A stretch of 14,385 nucleotides of DNA from an uncultured Eubacteriales bacterium (GCA_900313295.1 OMQS01000068.1:1-14385), one strand, 5' to 3'; positions 1 through 8,079 are shown, counted from the stretch's first letter. Program-made: numbers and translations. Notes: generated from the letters alone by a model not told the origin.

Positions 1-34
1 ACTTTAAGTGCGGGGCGCTGCTTTTTGAGGAGGA

Positions 35-811
35 TCACCGAACGTTTCGGCTGAAACTCATATTATTTTTTTGCATGTGCACATCCAGCGTAACCCGATC
101 AGCCCGAATGTAGCTGCAGGTGTACTCGTAGATGCGCCCGTCCTCGGTGCTGGTGCGGCGCTGGTGGTAAAAAGCGCAGCTCCCCTGCGGCACATGCAGA
201 AGATTCGCCCGCACATCGTCCAGCACCACGGCCTCGTATGTATCCTCCGCGGCAGCGGGAATGATGCCCACATGGTAGAGCAGGCTGTAAATGCTGTGGG
301 TCTGAACCAGCTCGCGGGTGAGATTGGGGTAGATGTACTGGGGGTAGTAGCTGGTTTCCAGGATCAGCGGCTCGCCGTCCACATTGCGCACGCGGGTGAA
401 ACAGTATACCGCTTGATCTTCCTGCAGCTGCATCCGGCGGCTCACCTCCGCCGGCGGGATCACCACGCCGAAGTCCACCATGGTGGAGGACGGCACCTTG
501 CCCAGAGAGGAGATCTCCGTGGTGAAGGAGTACCGCACGCACTTGCCGCGGGCGTTGGGGTCGGCCACAAAGGTGCCCTTGCCCCGCTTGCGCACCACCA
601 GCCCTTCCTCCTCCAGCTCACCGATGGCCTGCCGCACGGTGTTGCGGCTGATATCCATGGCGCGGCACAGCTCGGCTTCCGACGGCAGCAGGTCGCCTAC
701 GCCCAGCTTGCCGGAGGAAATGTTCTGCTTGATAATGCCCACAAGCTGGCTATACAGCGGAATATCGCTGTCCATGCTCAGCCGGCAGGCTAGAATGGAA
801 TGATTCTGCAT
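35..811 (-). CDS. GntR-family transcriptional regulator, HutC-like (wHTH + UTRA)
   Basis: A cytoplasmic DNA-binding repressor or activator of 258 residues. The N-terminal winged helix-turn-helix (about residues 15-85) shows the GntR signature: IPLYSQL, then LPSEAEL, then SRNTVRQAI, then the wing GLVVRKRGKGTFV. The remainder (about 95-250) looks like a UTRA effector domain, with the family pattern of EPLILETSYYP followed by a hydrophobic core and a late YEYTCSYIRAD segment; UTRA domains usually bind a small metabolite. The reading frame is open 26 codons further upstream, but I place the start at 811 because AAAGGA lies 6 bases before that ATG and the extension has no GntR similarity. It lies 96 bases downstream of gap with no clear promoter between, so it is probably co-transcribed with gap. 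The effector is unknown; control of gap or of sugar metabolism is inference. Confidence 0.9.
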   Translation of the reverse strand: MQNHSILACRLSMDSDIPLYSQLVGIIKQNISSGKLGVGDLLPSEAELCRAMDISRNTVRQAIGELEEEGLVVRKRGKGTFVADPNARGKCVRYSFTTEISSLGKVPSSTMVDFGVVIPPAEVSRRMQLQEDQAVYCFTRVRNVDGEPLILETSYYPQYIYPNLTRELVQTHSIYSLLYHVGIIPAAAEDTYEAVVLDDVRANLLHVPQGSCAFYHQRRTSTEDGRIYEYTCSYIRADRVTLDVHMQKNNMSFSRNVR

Positions 812-817
812 AGGGTA

Positions 818-823
818 TCCTTT
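818..823 (-). promoter_or_regulatory. RBS deciding the GntR start
   Basis: AAAGGA on the minus strand sits 6 bases before the ATG at 811. The upstream ATG of the same open frame, at 889, lies beyond a GC-rich hairpin and its extra 26 residues look non-native. This favours the shorter protein. Confidence 0.6.
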
Positions 824-856
824 CCCGCGCTCGATGCTCCGGTTCAAATCTGCGTA

Positions 857-877
857 GAGGGCGGTCAGCCCGCCCTC
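857..877 (-). other. GC-rich hairpin between gap and the GntR gene
   Basis: An 8-bp perfect inverted repeat, GAGGGCGG / CCGCCCTC, with a 5-base loop lies in the 96-base spacer between gap and the regulator. No run of T follows on either strand, so it is not a convincing intrinsic terminator. It could stabilise the 3' end of the gap message or partly attenuate read-through into the regulator gene. Confidence 0.4.
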
Positions 878-907
878 CAGCAAATTCAAAAATTTTCACC
901 GGTCGTA

Positions 908-1996
<1,089 letters not shown>

Positions 1997-2070
1997 CCCC
2001 TAATTTTCAATAGTATTCCCCTTTTTTCAAAAAAATTAATTCCTGCGACTGACGATTTTCGGTAATGTTC

Positions 2071-2099
2071 TTGCGTTTTCGACATCGCCCTGTTATAGT
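2071..2099 (+). promoter_or_regulatory. Extended -10 promoter for the kinase-like gene and mnmA
   Basis: TTGCGT at 2071-2076 and TATAGT at 2094-2099 are separated by 17 bases, with an extended TG at 2091-2092. It diverges from the gap promoter. The leader would be about 80 bases and contains a 10-bp perfect palindrome, GGAATATTCC, at 2138-2147 of unknown role. Confidence 0.5.
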
Positions 2100-2187
2100 A
2101 TATAAATGCATAACATTTTTGCGTTCCCGGTAACCGAGGAATATTCCCCGGCCACCTTGAAACACTATTCGTGAAAGGAGCTTCGGC

Positions 2188-2976
2188 ATGGAGTATTCAT
2201 CTCAGGAGATCCAGCTTTTAACGCAAGTTCTGCCCAACATCGCCGCCCAATTCCGCACGGCTCTGGGCAATATGCAAGCCGCGCTGAAAACGGGAGACGA
2301 CCCCGATTCCTGCATCCTGCGCCAGAGTTACTACCGCCTGCTGCGCATCGTTACCAACCTCACCGACGCCTATATGCTCACGGAGGAGGAGCCGCTCCCC
2401 AAGCAGGACACGGAGCTGGTGGAATTTTTTGACGACCTCTGCCGGCAGGCGCAGGTGCCGCTGGAGCTGTGCGGCCTGACGCTGCGGGCGGATCTGCGCC
2501 CCCGTCACCTTACGGCGGGCATCCATCGGGAGTATACCACCCGCATTTTTTGGAACCTTATATCCAACGCCGCCAAGTTCACGCCGGCCGGCGGCGAGAT
2601 CCGCGTGACCCTCACCCAGCAAGGCAGCCAGATCCTGCTGCAGGTGGCGGACAACGGCTGCGGCATTGCGCCGGAGCTGCAGGACACCGTGTATGACCGC
2701 ATTCTCCACACGGAGCGCATGGATCCTCTGCCCCACGGGCTGGGACTGGGGCTGCCGCTGAGCCGCTGTTTTGCCCGCCGCCAGGGGGGAAACCTGCTGC
2801 TGCACTCCGAGGCGGGCAAGGGCACCGTGGTCACTGTGGCCCTGCCGGTGCAGCACTGCGGCGCATCGTCCGTGCAGGACATTCCGTTCCAGTACGCCGG
2901 CGGCTTCCAGCCGGTGATGATGGAGCTTGCGGACGCCCTGTCCCACAAATGCTATTTGGAAAAATATCTGGATTGA
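2188..2976 (+). CDS. Soluble histidine-kinase-like ATPase lacking the phosphoacceptor His
   Basis: A 262-residue cytoplasmic protein with no membrane segment or recognisable sensor domain. The C-terminal two thirds are a clear histidine-kinase ATPase (HATPase_c) domain: N-box FWNLISNAAKFTP at 121-133, G1 box DNGCGI at 155-160, and G2 box HGLGLGLP at 183-190. Upstream, QFRTALGNMQAAL (21-33) aligns well with the HisKA dimerisation helix HELRTPLTxI, but the histidine position is occupied by Ala20 and the following proline by Ala25. It can therefore probably bind ATP but not autophosphorylate at the usual site. AAAGGAG at 2174-2180, 7 bases before the ATG, supports the start. mnmA follows after 13 bases, suggesting one transcript. 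No response regulator is adjacent. It could be a regulator of another kinase, a phosphatase, an anti-sigma-like switch kinase or a degenerate kinase. Confidence 0.8.
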   Translation: MEYSSQEIQLLTQVLPNIAAQFRTALGNMQAALKTGDDPDSCILRQSYYRLLRIVTNLTDAYMLTEEEPLPKQDTELVEFFDDLCRQAQVPLELCGLTLRADLRPRHLTAGIHREYTTRIFWNLISNAAKFTPAGGEIRVTLTQQGSQILLQVADNGCGIAPELQDTVYDRILHTERMDPLPHGLGLGLPLSRCFARRQGGNLLLHSEAGKGTVVTVALPVQHCGASSVQDIPFQYAGGFQPVMMELADALSHKCYLEKYLD

Positions 2977-2989
2977 CGGCACATGGATA

Positions 2990-4069
2990 ATGAATATGAA
3001 TACAATGGATCAAAAGAAAAAAGTGCTGGTGGCTATGTCCGGCGGGGTGGACAGCTCCGCCGCCGCGCTGCTGCTCATGCAGCAGGGCTATGCCTGCGAC
3101 GGCGCCATGCTGCGGCTGTATGCCGGCGAGGTGGAGGGCACCTGCTGCTCCGCCGATGACGCCGCCGACGCCCGCAGCGTGGCTTACGGACTGGGCATGA
3201 AGTTTTATGTGTTCAATGAAACAGAGCGCTTTGCCCGCGACGTAATGGATCACTTCGTTTCCGAATACTGCGCCGGCCGCACCCCCAACCCCTGCATCGA
3301 CTGCAACCGCTGCCTAAAATTCAGTGCTCTTCTGGAGCGGGCGCTGCTGCTGGGGTACGACTATCTGGCCACCGGCCACTATGCCCGCGTGGATTTCGAT
3401 GAAAACACAAAAAAATACCGACTCCTGCGGGGGCGCGACCGCGGCAAGGATCAGAGCTACGTTCTCTACCAGCTCACCCAGCATCAGCTGGCGCACCTGC
3501 TGCTGCCGGTAGGGGAGTATGACAAGCCCGCCATTCGCCAAAGCGCCCGTCAGGCGGGGCTGGTGAACGCCGACAAGTCCGACAGCCAGGACATCTGCTT
3601 CGTGCCCGACGGGGACTATGTGCATTTTTTGCAGGAATACGGCGGCGTGGAGCTGAAGGCCGGCGACTTTGTGGACGCCTCGGGCAAGGTGCTGGGGCGG
3701 CACAAGGGACTTCCCTGCTACACCACCGGCCAGCGCAAGGGGTTGGGCGTAGCCGCCGGCAAACATCTCTACGTTCTGCGGAAAAACGCCGCCGACAACA
3801 CCATCCTGCTGGGGGATAACGAGGAGCTTTTCACCGCAGTCCTCACGGCGGATCGGGTGAACTGGATCAGCGGCGAGACGCCCGCGCAGCCCCTCCGCGT
3901 CACCGCCAAGACCCGTTACAGCCAGACCGAGGCCGCCGCCACGGTGACGCCTCTGCCGAACGGGCGCATCCGCGTGGAGTTTGACGAACCCCAGCGCGCC
4001 GTCACCGCCGGACAGGCGGTGGTGCTCTACGACGGGGAGCAGGTTCTGGGCGGCGGCACCATTGAATAA
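2990..4069 (+). CDS. mnmA: tRNA-specific 2-thiouridylase MnmA
   Basis: Cytosolic enzyme that places the 2-thio group on U34 of Lys, Glu and Gln tRNAs, using ATP to adenylate the base and a persulfide sulfur relayed from a cysteine desulfurase. It has 359 residues, as usual. The PP-loop SGGVDSS is at about 17-23. The N-terminal domain carries a CCSADDAADAR stretch, which I recall as common in clostridial MnmA. The first catalytic cysteine is Cys105 in NPCIDCNRCLKF and the second is Cys203 in SDSQDICF; GQRKGLG and a C-terminal beta-barrel complete it. The start is uncertain: ATG codons at 2990, 2996 and 3005 all lack a good RBS, so translation may be coupled to the upstream stop codon at 2974-2976. 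No iscS or nifS partner is visible here. A very strong terminator follows. Confidence 0.96.
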   Translation: MNMNTMDQKKKVLVAMSGGVDSSAAALLLMQQGYACDGAMLRLYAGEVEGTCCSADDAADARSVAYGLGMKFYVFNETERFARDVMDHFVSEYCAGRTPNPCIDCNRCLKFSALLERALLLGYDYLATGHYARVDFDENTKKYRLLRGRDRGKDQSYVLYQLTQHQLAHLLLPVGEYDKPAIRQSARQAGLVNADKSDSQDICFVPDGDYVHFLQEYGGVELKAGDFVDASGKVLGRHKGLPCYTTGQRKGLGVAAGKHLYVLRKNAADNTILLGDNEELFTAVLTADRVNWISGETPAQPLRVTAKTRYSQTEAAATVTPLPNGRIRVEFDEPQRAVTAGQAVVLYDGEQVLGGGTIE

Positions 4070-4088
4070 AAATTAAGAAGAAATACAT

Positions 4089-4126
4089 AAAAACACAGGC
4101 CGGCATTGCGCCGGCCTGTGTTTTTA
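4089..4126 (+). terminator. Strong intrinsic terminator after mnmA
   Basis: A perfect 12-bp stem, ACACAGGCCGGC / GCCGGCCTGTGT, with an ATTGC loop is extended by a 4-bp A/T stem and ends in a T run at 4121-4125. The A run on the other side means it could also stop minus-strand transcripts. Confidence 0.95.
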
Positions 4127-4140
4127 TGGCAGAGGGAAGC

Positions 4141-4277
4141 ATGCCGGCCACGCGCCGCCCCTACAAAAAGCTTCGTAGGGCACGACGCCCACATCGCCTT
4201 GTCTGCATCGCACGCATTCTCCTATGGGAAAAACGGATTTCCACGTCGCTGCGCGCCACGGAATGACATTTTGGGAA
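4141..4277. repeat. Probable degenerate interspersed intergenic repeats
   Basis: This non-coding stretch resembles short repeats that I recall being scattered between genes in Oscillospirales and related Clostridia. Block A contains an inverted repeat, CCCTAC at 4159-4164 and GTAGGG at 4175-4180, within a GCCGCCCCTAC...GTAGGGC context. Block B, about 4233-4267, reads GGATTTCCACGTCGC then GCGCCACGGAATGACA, close to a familiar element ending in CGCAATGACA. Short ORFs crossing it on either strand have compositions typical of such repeats rather than proteins. Only one copy is in this window, so repetition itself is not shown here. Confidence 0.45.
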
Positions 4278-4308
4278 ATACCTCGCCCGCCGCCGCATCG
4301 CCGCGGCC

Positions 4309-4380
4309 TCACCGCTCGCTCACCCGCCACTCGTCTACATAGATCATGTCGTCCACATCCCGCTGGTCTTTTTCCTCCAC
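4309..4380 (-). CDS. Possible 23-residue small ORF with strong RBS
   Basis: A GTG at 4378-4380 lies 8 bases after a strong GAGGAGG on the minus strand and opens a 23-codon frame ending in TGA at 4309-4311. The peptide is acidic and hydrophilic (VEEKDQRDVDD, then MIYVDEWRVSER), unlike the arginine/glycine-rich translations usual in random GC-rich DNA. A possible -10, TATACT, lies about 40 bases upstream near 4418-4423, without a clear -35. An in-frame stop precedes the RBS, so it is not the tail of a longer gene. It is separated from the upstream amidohydrolase gene by a terminator. I do not recognise it. It may be a small protein, a leader peptide or a chance ORF. Confidence 0.3.
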   Translation of the reverse strand: MEEKDQRDVDDMIYVDEWRVSER

Positions 4381-4484
4381 GGCGCTTCCCTCCTCTTTTT
4401 TTCATTTACTTGTCAGTATATGCATATGCGGCGAAATGATTCCCTGCGGCGATGTCTTTTGCAGAAAAAATGATCCAAGACAAG

Positions 4485-4514
4485 AAAAACCCTCGGAAGA
4501 CGCGCCTCCGAGGG
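4485..4514 (-). terminator. Intrinsic terminator after the amidohydrolase operon
   Basis: A perfect 8-bp stem, CCCTCGGA at 4490-4497 and TCCGAGGG at 4507-4514, with a 9-base loop is followed on the minus strand by a run of five T. The amidohydrolase stop codon is only 12 bases upstream. An AAATTTTTT run on the plus side could make it bidirectional. Confidence 0.9.
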
Positions 4515-4525
4515 AAATTTTTTGT

Positions 4526-6109
4526 TTATCTCCGCAGGATCTGACCTGCCTTCACACCGGTGCATTTGCCTTTTTCCACGGCTACGGCGCCGTCCACCAG
4601 CACATAGTCTATGCCCTCCGCCAGACAGCAGGGGTTTTCGTAGGTGGCGGGCTGGTGCAGCCTTTCCAGCGCAAACACGTTGATGTCGGCATCCATGCCC
4701 TTCGCCAGCACGCCCTTGCCCGCAAGGCGCAGCACCTCGGCCGGCTGCTGCGTCATTTTGTGTATGGCCTGCTCAACAGTCAGCACGCCACGCTCCTTCA
4801 CAAAGTGCTCCAAAAGGTGCACGAATGTGCCATATACCCGCGGGTGGAGCATGCCGTCGGTGGGATAGGTGGAATCGGAAATGACGTTGGAAAGCGGGCT
4901 TTGCAGAATGGTCACGATGTCCTCCTCCGAGGCCATGAAATCCACCATGGTGATCTCGCAGTGCTCCCGCACCAGCAGGTCGCAGCAGCAGTCCAGCGGG
5001 TTCTGCCCCCAGAGGGCGGCGATCTCCGCGATGCTCTTGCCCTGATAGGGGTGATCCTCCGGACAGTGCAGACTGGTGAGGCGTATGCCGTCCCAGCCGG
5101 CCAGCTTGGCGATGTCGTCAAAGCCGTCGCCTTTCTCGATGCGCTGCCCCAGCTCCCGCCGCACGCCCTTGTCCTGCAGGCGGCGCACCACGGCCTCTAT
5201 GCCGCCGGTGAGAAAGTCGGGGGGCAGAATGTGGATGAGTTGGGTGGAGCCGGCGGTGTAGGGGTACACGTCGCACCCTACGTCCAGACCTTCCTGCCGC
5301 GCTTCGTCCAGCAGCGCCAGCGCCTTTTGGATCTTCACGCCCCAGTTGCTGCGCCCCATGGCCTTCAGGTGGCTGATGTGCACGGGGATGCGCAGCGTCC
5401 GCGCCACGGTGAGCATTTCCTCCAGTGCCTCCACTACGCCGCCGCCCTCCTGCCGCATGTGCACGGTCACGGGGATATTCTGCCCCGCCAGCGGCGCCAG
5501 CGCCCGCAGCAGCTCCTCCGTGGTGTAGAAGCACTCCGGCGCGTAGCCGAGACCCAGGGAAACGCCCAGCGCCCCGTCACTAAGTGCCTGCTCCATCTGG
5601 CGGTGGATGGCCTTGTAGTGATTGTCCTCCAGATGCTCCAGCGCGTAGCCTGCCGCACTGGCGCGCAGCACGCCCGCGCCCACCAGCATGCCCGTGTGCA
5701 GGGGCGCCTCCGGCTGGCCGGCAAAGTAGTCCGCCAGCGAATCTGTGGGGACATTGTTTTTCATTTCGCCGCAGATGGGCTGCAGGTAGGCGGTGATCTC
5801 CGCCCGCCTGCTGCGGCGGAGGGGCGCGGCGGACAGGCCGCAGTTGCCGTTTACAATGGTGGTCAGCCCCTGCCGCAGCTCCAGCTGGCCGAAGCCCGAC
5901 CGAAAGGCCGCCAGATCTGCGTGGCGGTGGATGTCGATGAACCCCGGCGTCACCAGCTTGCCGGCGGCGCTGATCACACGCCGCGCGTGGGCGTCGGGCA
6001 GGTCGCCCGCCTCCACGATCTTTCCGTTTTCCACCGCCACGTCGGCGGCATAGGGGGCGCTGCCGGTGCCGTCTACCACGGTGCCGCCCCGAATCAGCAG
6101 GTCTAACAT
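4526..6109 (-). CDS. D-aminoacylase / N-acyl-D-amino-acid deacylase family amidohydrolase
   Basis: Cytosolic zinc amidohydrolase of 527 residues that probably removes the acyl group from N-acyl-D-amino acids. Residues match the D-aminoacylase pattern: HxH at His61/His63 in GFIDIHRHAD, the metal cysteine Cys90 in NGNCGLS, His217 in VHMRQEGGG, His247 in HISHLKAMG, and Asp412 in ISDSTY. The N-terminal IRGGTVVDGTG and C-terminal MDADINVF / GIDYVLVDGAVAVEKG form the usual small beta domain. The family's common SDG is SDS here, so acyl or side-chain preference may differ, and dihydroorotase- or hydantoinase-like substrates cannot be excluded. The ATG overlaps the last 7 bases of the sensor kinase gene, with GAGG 9 bases upstream, so it should be translated with the two-component system. 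The protein carries three consecutive cysteines at 374-376. No transporter or racemase is adjacent. Confidence 0.85.
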   Translation of the reverse strand: MLDLLIRGGTVVDGTGSAPYAADVAVENGKIVEAGDLPDAHARRVISAAGKLVTPGFIDIHRHADLAAFRSGFGQLELRQGLTTIVNGNCGLSAAPLRRSRRAEITAYLQPICGEMKNNVPTDSLADYFAGQPEAPLHTGMLVGAGVLRASAAGYALEHLEDNHYKAIHRQMEQALSDGALGVSLGLGYAPECFYTTEELLRALAPLAGQNIPVTVHMRQEGGGVVEALEEMLTVARTLRIPVHISHLKAMGRSNWGVKIQKALALLDEARQEGLDVGCDVYPYTAGSTQLIHILPPDFLTGGIEAVVRRLQDKGVRRELGQRIEKGDGFDDIAKLAGWDGIRLTSLHCPEDHPYQGKSIAEIAALWGQNPLDCCCDLLVREHCEITMVDFMASEEDIVTILQSPLSNVISDSTYPTDGMLHPRVYGTFVHLLEHFVKERGVLTVEQAIHKMTQQPAEVLRLAGKGVLAKGMDADINVFALERLHQPATYENPCCLAEGIDYVLVDGAVAVEKGKCTGVKAGQILRR

Positions 6110-7329
6110 GCGTCTTTTCCTCGTTTCATTGGTTCGTTTTTCAGCAGCGGCAGCGTCACGGTGAACTGCGTCACGCCCTCCGCGCTGGTGCAGCCGATGC
6201 TGCCGCCGTGGGTCTGCGCGATGCTCTGGGCAATGGCCAGACCCAGACCGAAGCCTTCGCCGCCGGTGCGGGACTCGTCCGCCCGATAGAAGCGATCGAA
6301 CAGATGGGGGAGCTTTTCCGGCGGGATCGTTTCGCCTTTATTTTCCACTTGCAGCACGGCGCTGCGGCCTTCGCGGCGCAGCAGCAGGCTGATGTTCGTC
6401 CCCGCAGCCGCATATTTCACGGCGTTATCCAGCAGAATATCCGTAAGCCGCCTTAGCTGCACGGCGCTGCCCGACACCGAAAGCTCCGGCTGAATGTCGT
6501 AGGCCAGCGTCCGCCCGCTTTCAAAGGCCACCGGCTCAAAGGCCAGCGCGCTCTCCAGCGCTGTGTCGGACAGATCCACCGGCTCCATCACCAGCTTTGC
6601 GCCGCTCTCCGCCCGCGCCAGCGCCAGCATGTCCTCCACCAGCTCCTTCATTCGCAGGGATTCGGCGTGGATATTATCAATGTATTGCTTGGTTTTCGCC
6701 TCATCCGGCTCCCCCGCCGCCAGCTCCGAGGAGGACAGGATCACCGTCAGCGGCGTTTTCAGCTCGTGGGACGCGTCGGAAATGAACTGCGTCTGCTCCT
6801 GCCATGCCTGCTTCACCGGCCGCACGGCAAAGCCCGCCAGCCAGTAGCTCAGACCCGTCAGGATCACCAGCGCCGCCAGAGCGATGAAGCCGCTGCGCAG
6901 CAGCAGACTGCGCATGGTGGCCTGCTCCATGGTGCAGTCGGTGAAGGCGATGCGCACCGAGAGCGTGCCCACCCGCCGCATATAGCGCAGGGAGTAGTCG
7001 TGCAGGACACCGCTCTCGCTCTCCTGCTCCAGCGCCGAGCGCACGATGCCCAGCACCAGATCTTCGTTTTCCAAATTATAATAGCTGCTGCCGGACAGGT
7101 GGATGGTTCCGCCGGAGAGGATCTCCGCCACGAAGCAGGGCTGGCCGCTGCTGCCGGGCAGCTCGTTTCTGTCCAGCCTGCCGTCCAGCGCCGAGAGAAG
7201 CCTGCCCTCGCTGCTGCGCACCATTTGGCTGTGGGTGCTCAGCGCCAATATTACCATCGCGCTCAGCAGCACCGCCGCCACCGTCATCACACTGATGCCC
7301 ACAATCTTCAGCCGTAATTTCCGTATCAT
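6103..7329 (-). CDS. Membrane sensor histidine kinase of the two-component system
   Basis: A 408-residue inner-membrane sensor kinase that should phosphorylate the response regulator encoded immediately upstream. TM1 spans about residues 9-31 and TM2 about 144-168, with an extracytoplasmic sensor region of roughly 110 residues between them that I do not recognise. HisKA is at about 180-240 with phosphoacceptor His188 in SDASHELKTPLT. The ATPase domain has N-box LLDNAVKYA (300-307), an F-box-like LFDRFYRAD and G2 GFGLGLAIA (359-367). The G1 box is ENKGETIP, with Asn330 replacing the usual Asp; such VxNxG forms occur in other Firmicute kinases. The start overlaps the regulator's stop (ATGA) and has GGAGG 7 bases upstream. 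The end overlaps the deacylase start. The signal is unknown; the deacylase link suggests amino-acid or cell-wall derived ligands, which is inference. Confidence 0.95.
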   Translation of the reverse strand: MIRKLRLKIVGISVMTVAAVLLSAMVILALSTHSQMVRSSEGRLLSALDGRLDRNELPGSSGQPCFVAEILSGGTIHLSGSSYYNLENEDLVLGIVRSALEQESESGVLHDYSLRYMRRVGTLSVRIAFTDCTMEQATMRSLLLRSGFIALAALVILTGLSYWLAGFAVRPVKQAWQEQTQFISDASHELKTPLTVILSSSELAAGEPDEAKTKQYIDNIHAESLRMKELVEDMLALARAESGAKLVMEPVDLSDTALESALAFEPVAFESGRTLAYDIQPELSVSGSAVQLRRLTDILLDNAVKYAAAGTNISLLLRREGRSAVLQVENKGETIPPEKLPHLFDRFYRADESRTGGEGFGLGLAIAQSIAQTHGGSIGCTSAEGVTQFTVTLPLLKNEPMKRGKDAC

Positions 7330-8006
7330 TCCGCTTCCTCCAGACAGTAGCCCGCCAGCCGCACCGTGCGGATGCGCACCCGGGAGCGCACCAGCTCCAG
7401 CTTGCGCCGCAGGAAGGAGATATAGACCTCCACGTTGTTGTCCTCGGCGTTGGATTCATAGCCCCACGCCTTCAGCAGCAGCTGCTCCTTGGACAAAATC
7501 TGCCCGCCGTTGCGCATGAGCATTTCCAGCAGGTCATACTCTTTTCGGCTGAGGCGGGCGCTGCGTTCGGCGCAGCACACCTGAAACGTGCCCGGCTGCA
7601 GCGTGAGGTCGCCCCAGCGGATGGAGTCGTCCCCGCCGCTTTCGCCGTTGCTCCGCCGCAGCAGCAGCCGCACGCAGGCCAGCAGCTCCGGCATCTGGAA
7701 GGGCTTGGTGAGGTAGTAGTCCGCCCCCTGATCCAGCCCCCGCACGCGGTCGGAAAGCTCGCCGCGGGCGGTGAGCATCAGAACGGGCAGATGCTTGCCG
7801 GCGCTGCGCAGCTGCTCCAGCACGGCAAAGCCGTCCATGCCCGGCAGCATCACGTCCAGCAGCATGAGGTCATAAATATCGGACAGGGCGTTATCCAGCC
7901 CCGAAACGCCGTCATAGCACACGTCTACGGTGTAGCCCTCTCGCCGCAGCAGCTCCTGCAGGTTCTGCGCCAGGCGTTTTTCGTCCTCCACAACAAGGAT
8001 ACGCAT
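7326..8006 (-). CDS. OmpR/PhoB-family response regulator
   Basis: A 226-residue cytoplasmic DNA-binding regulator. The receiver domain (about 1-118) has the acidic pocket around Asp8, phosphoacceptor Asp51 in LLDVMLPGMDG, Thr79 in MLTA and Lys101 in YYLTKPF. The C-terminal winged helix (about 128-226) shows LSRKEYDLLEMLMRNGGQILSKEQLL and NNVEVYISFLRRKL, typical of OmpR-type regulators. The start at 8006 rather than the ATG at 8066 is chosen because a perfect AAAGGAGG lies 7 bases upstream and MRILVVEDE is the canonical N-terminus; the longer frame would begin upstream of the predicted transcription start. It is the first gene of the operon with the sensor kinase and the deacylase, which makes the deacylase gene a likely part of its regulon. 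Confidence 0.96.
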   Translation of the reverse strand: MRILVVEDEKRLAQNLQELLRREGYTVDVCYDGVSGLDNALSDIYDLMLLDVMLPGMDGFAVLEQLRSAGKHLPVLMLTARGELSDRVRGLDQGADYYLTKPFQMPELLACVRLLLRRSNGESGGDDSIRWGDLTLQPGTFQVCCAERSARLSRKEYDLLEMLMRNGGQILSKEQLLLKAWGYESNAEDNNVEVYISFLRRKLELVRSRVRIRTVRLAGYCLEEAE

Positions 8007-8013
8007 ACGGCCG

Positions 8014-8021
8014 CCTCCTTT
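8014..8021 (-). promoter_or_regulatory. RBS deciding the response regulator start
   Basis: AAAGGAGG on the minus strand, 7 bases before the ATG at 8006. It is a near-perfect anti-Shine-Dalgarno match. Confidence 0.85.
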
Positions 8022-8037
8022 GCTTTTCTTTCGTCTC

Positions 8038-8066
8038 ATTGTAACCCAAAACCCCCTCCGGAGCAA
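8038..8066 (-). promoter_or_regulatory. Promoter of the two-component/deacylase operon, inside a terminator
   Basis: TTGCTC at 8061-8066 and TACAAT at 8038-8043 on the minus strand are spaced by exactly 17 bases, giving a leader of about 25 bases. The -35 element lies mostly in the loop of the upstream gene's terminator hairpin. Confidence 0.5.
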
Positions 8067-8079
8067 GCCGGAAGGGGTT
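8050..8079 (-). terminator. Terminator after the DUF4340-like lipoprotein gene
   Basis: Arms at 8050-8061 and 8068-8079 pair over 12 positions around a 6-base loop. On the plus strand one position is a C-A mismatch, but on the minus-strand RNA it is a G-U pair, so the hairpin is complete only for minus transcripts. The T run (TTTT then GGGTT) is short, so termination may be partial. Confidence 0.7.

Noticed and set aside
1..34. Possible terminator of a plus-strand gene left of the window (GC-rich segment followed by five T)
   Set aside because: Only about 4 base pairs can be paired, one of them G-U, before the T run. That is too weak to call, and the upstream gene is not visible.
812..907. 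Independent promoter for the GntR gene
   Set aside because: No -10/-35 pair with acceptable spacing is visible on the minus strand, so read-through from gap is the simpler reading.
2007..2189. 60-codon ORF on the minus strand in the divergent promoter region
   Set aside because: It has no RBS before its ATG and spans the predicted promoters. The translation is basic and low in complexity, as expected from AT-rich regulatory DNA.
4106..4405. 78- and 93-codon ORFs on opposite strands in the mnmA-amidohydrolase gap
   Set aside because: One begins inside the mnmA terminator; both translate the suspected repeat sequence into Arg/Pro/Cys-rich peptides with no motif. The 93-codon ATG has no RBS of its own and instead lies just upstream of the RBS of the small GTG ORF.
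4346..6106. 586-codon open frame on the plus strand
   Set aside because: It is antisense to the amidohydrolase gene. The translation is rich in His, Gln, Gly, Ala and Val without any motif, as expected opposite a GC-rich gene, and there is no RBS.
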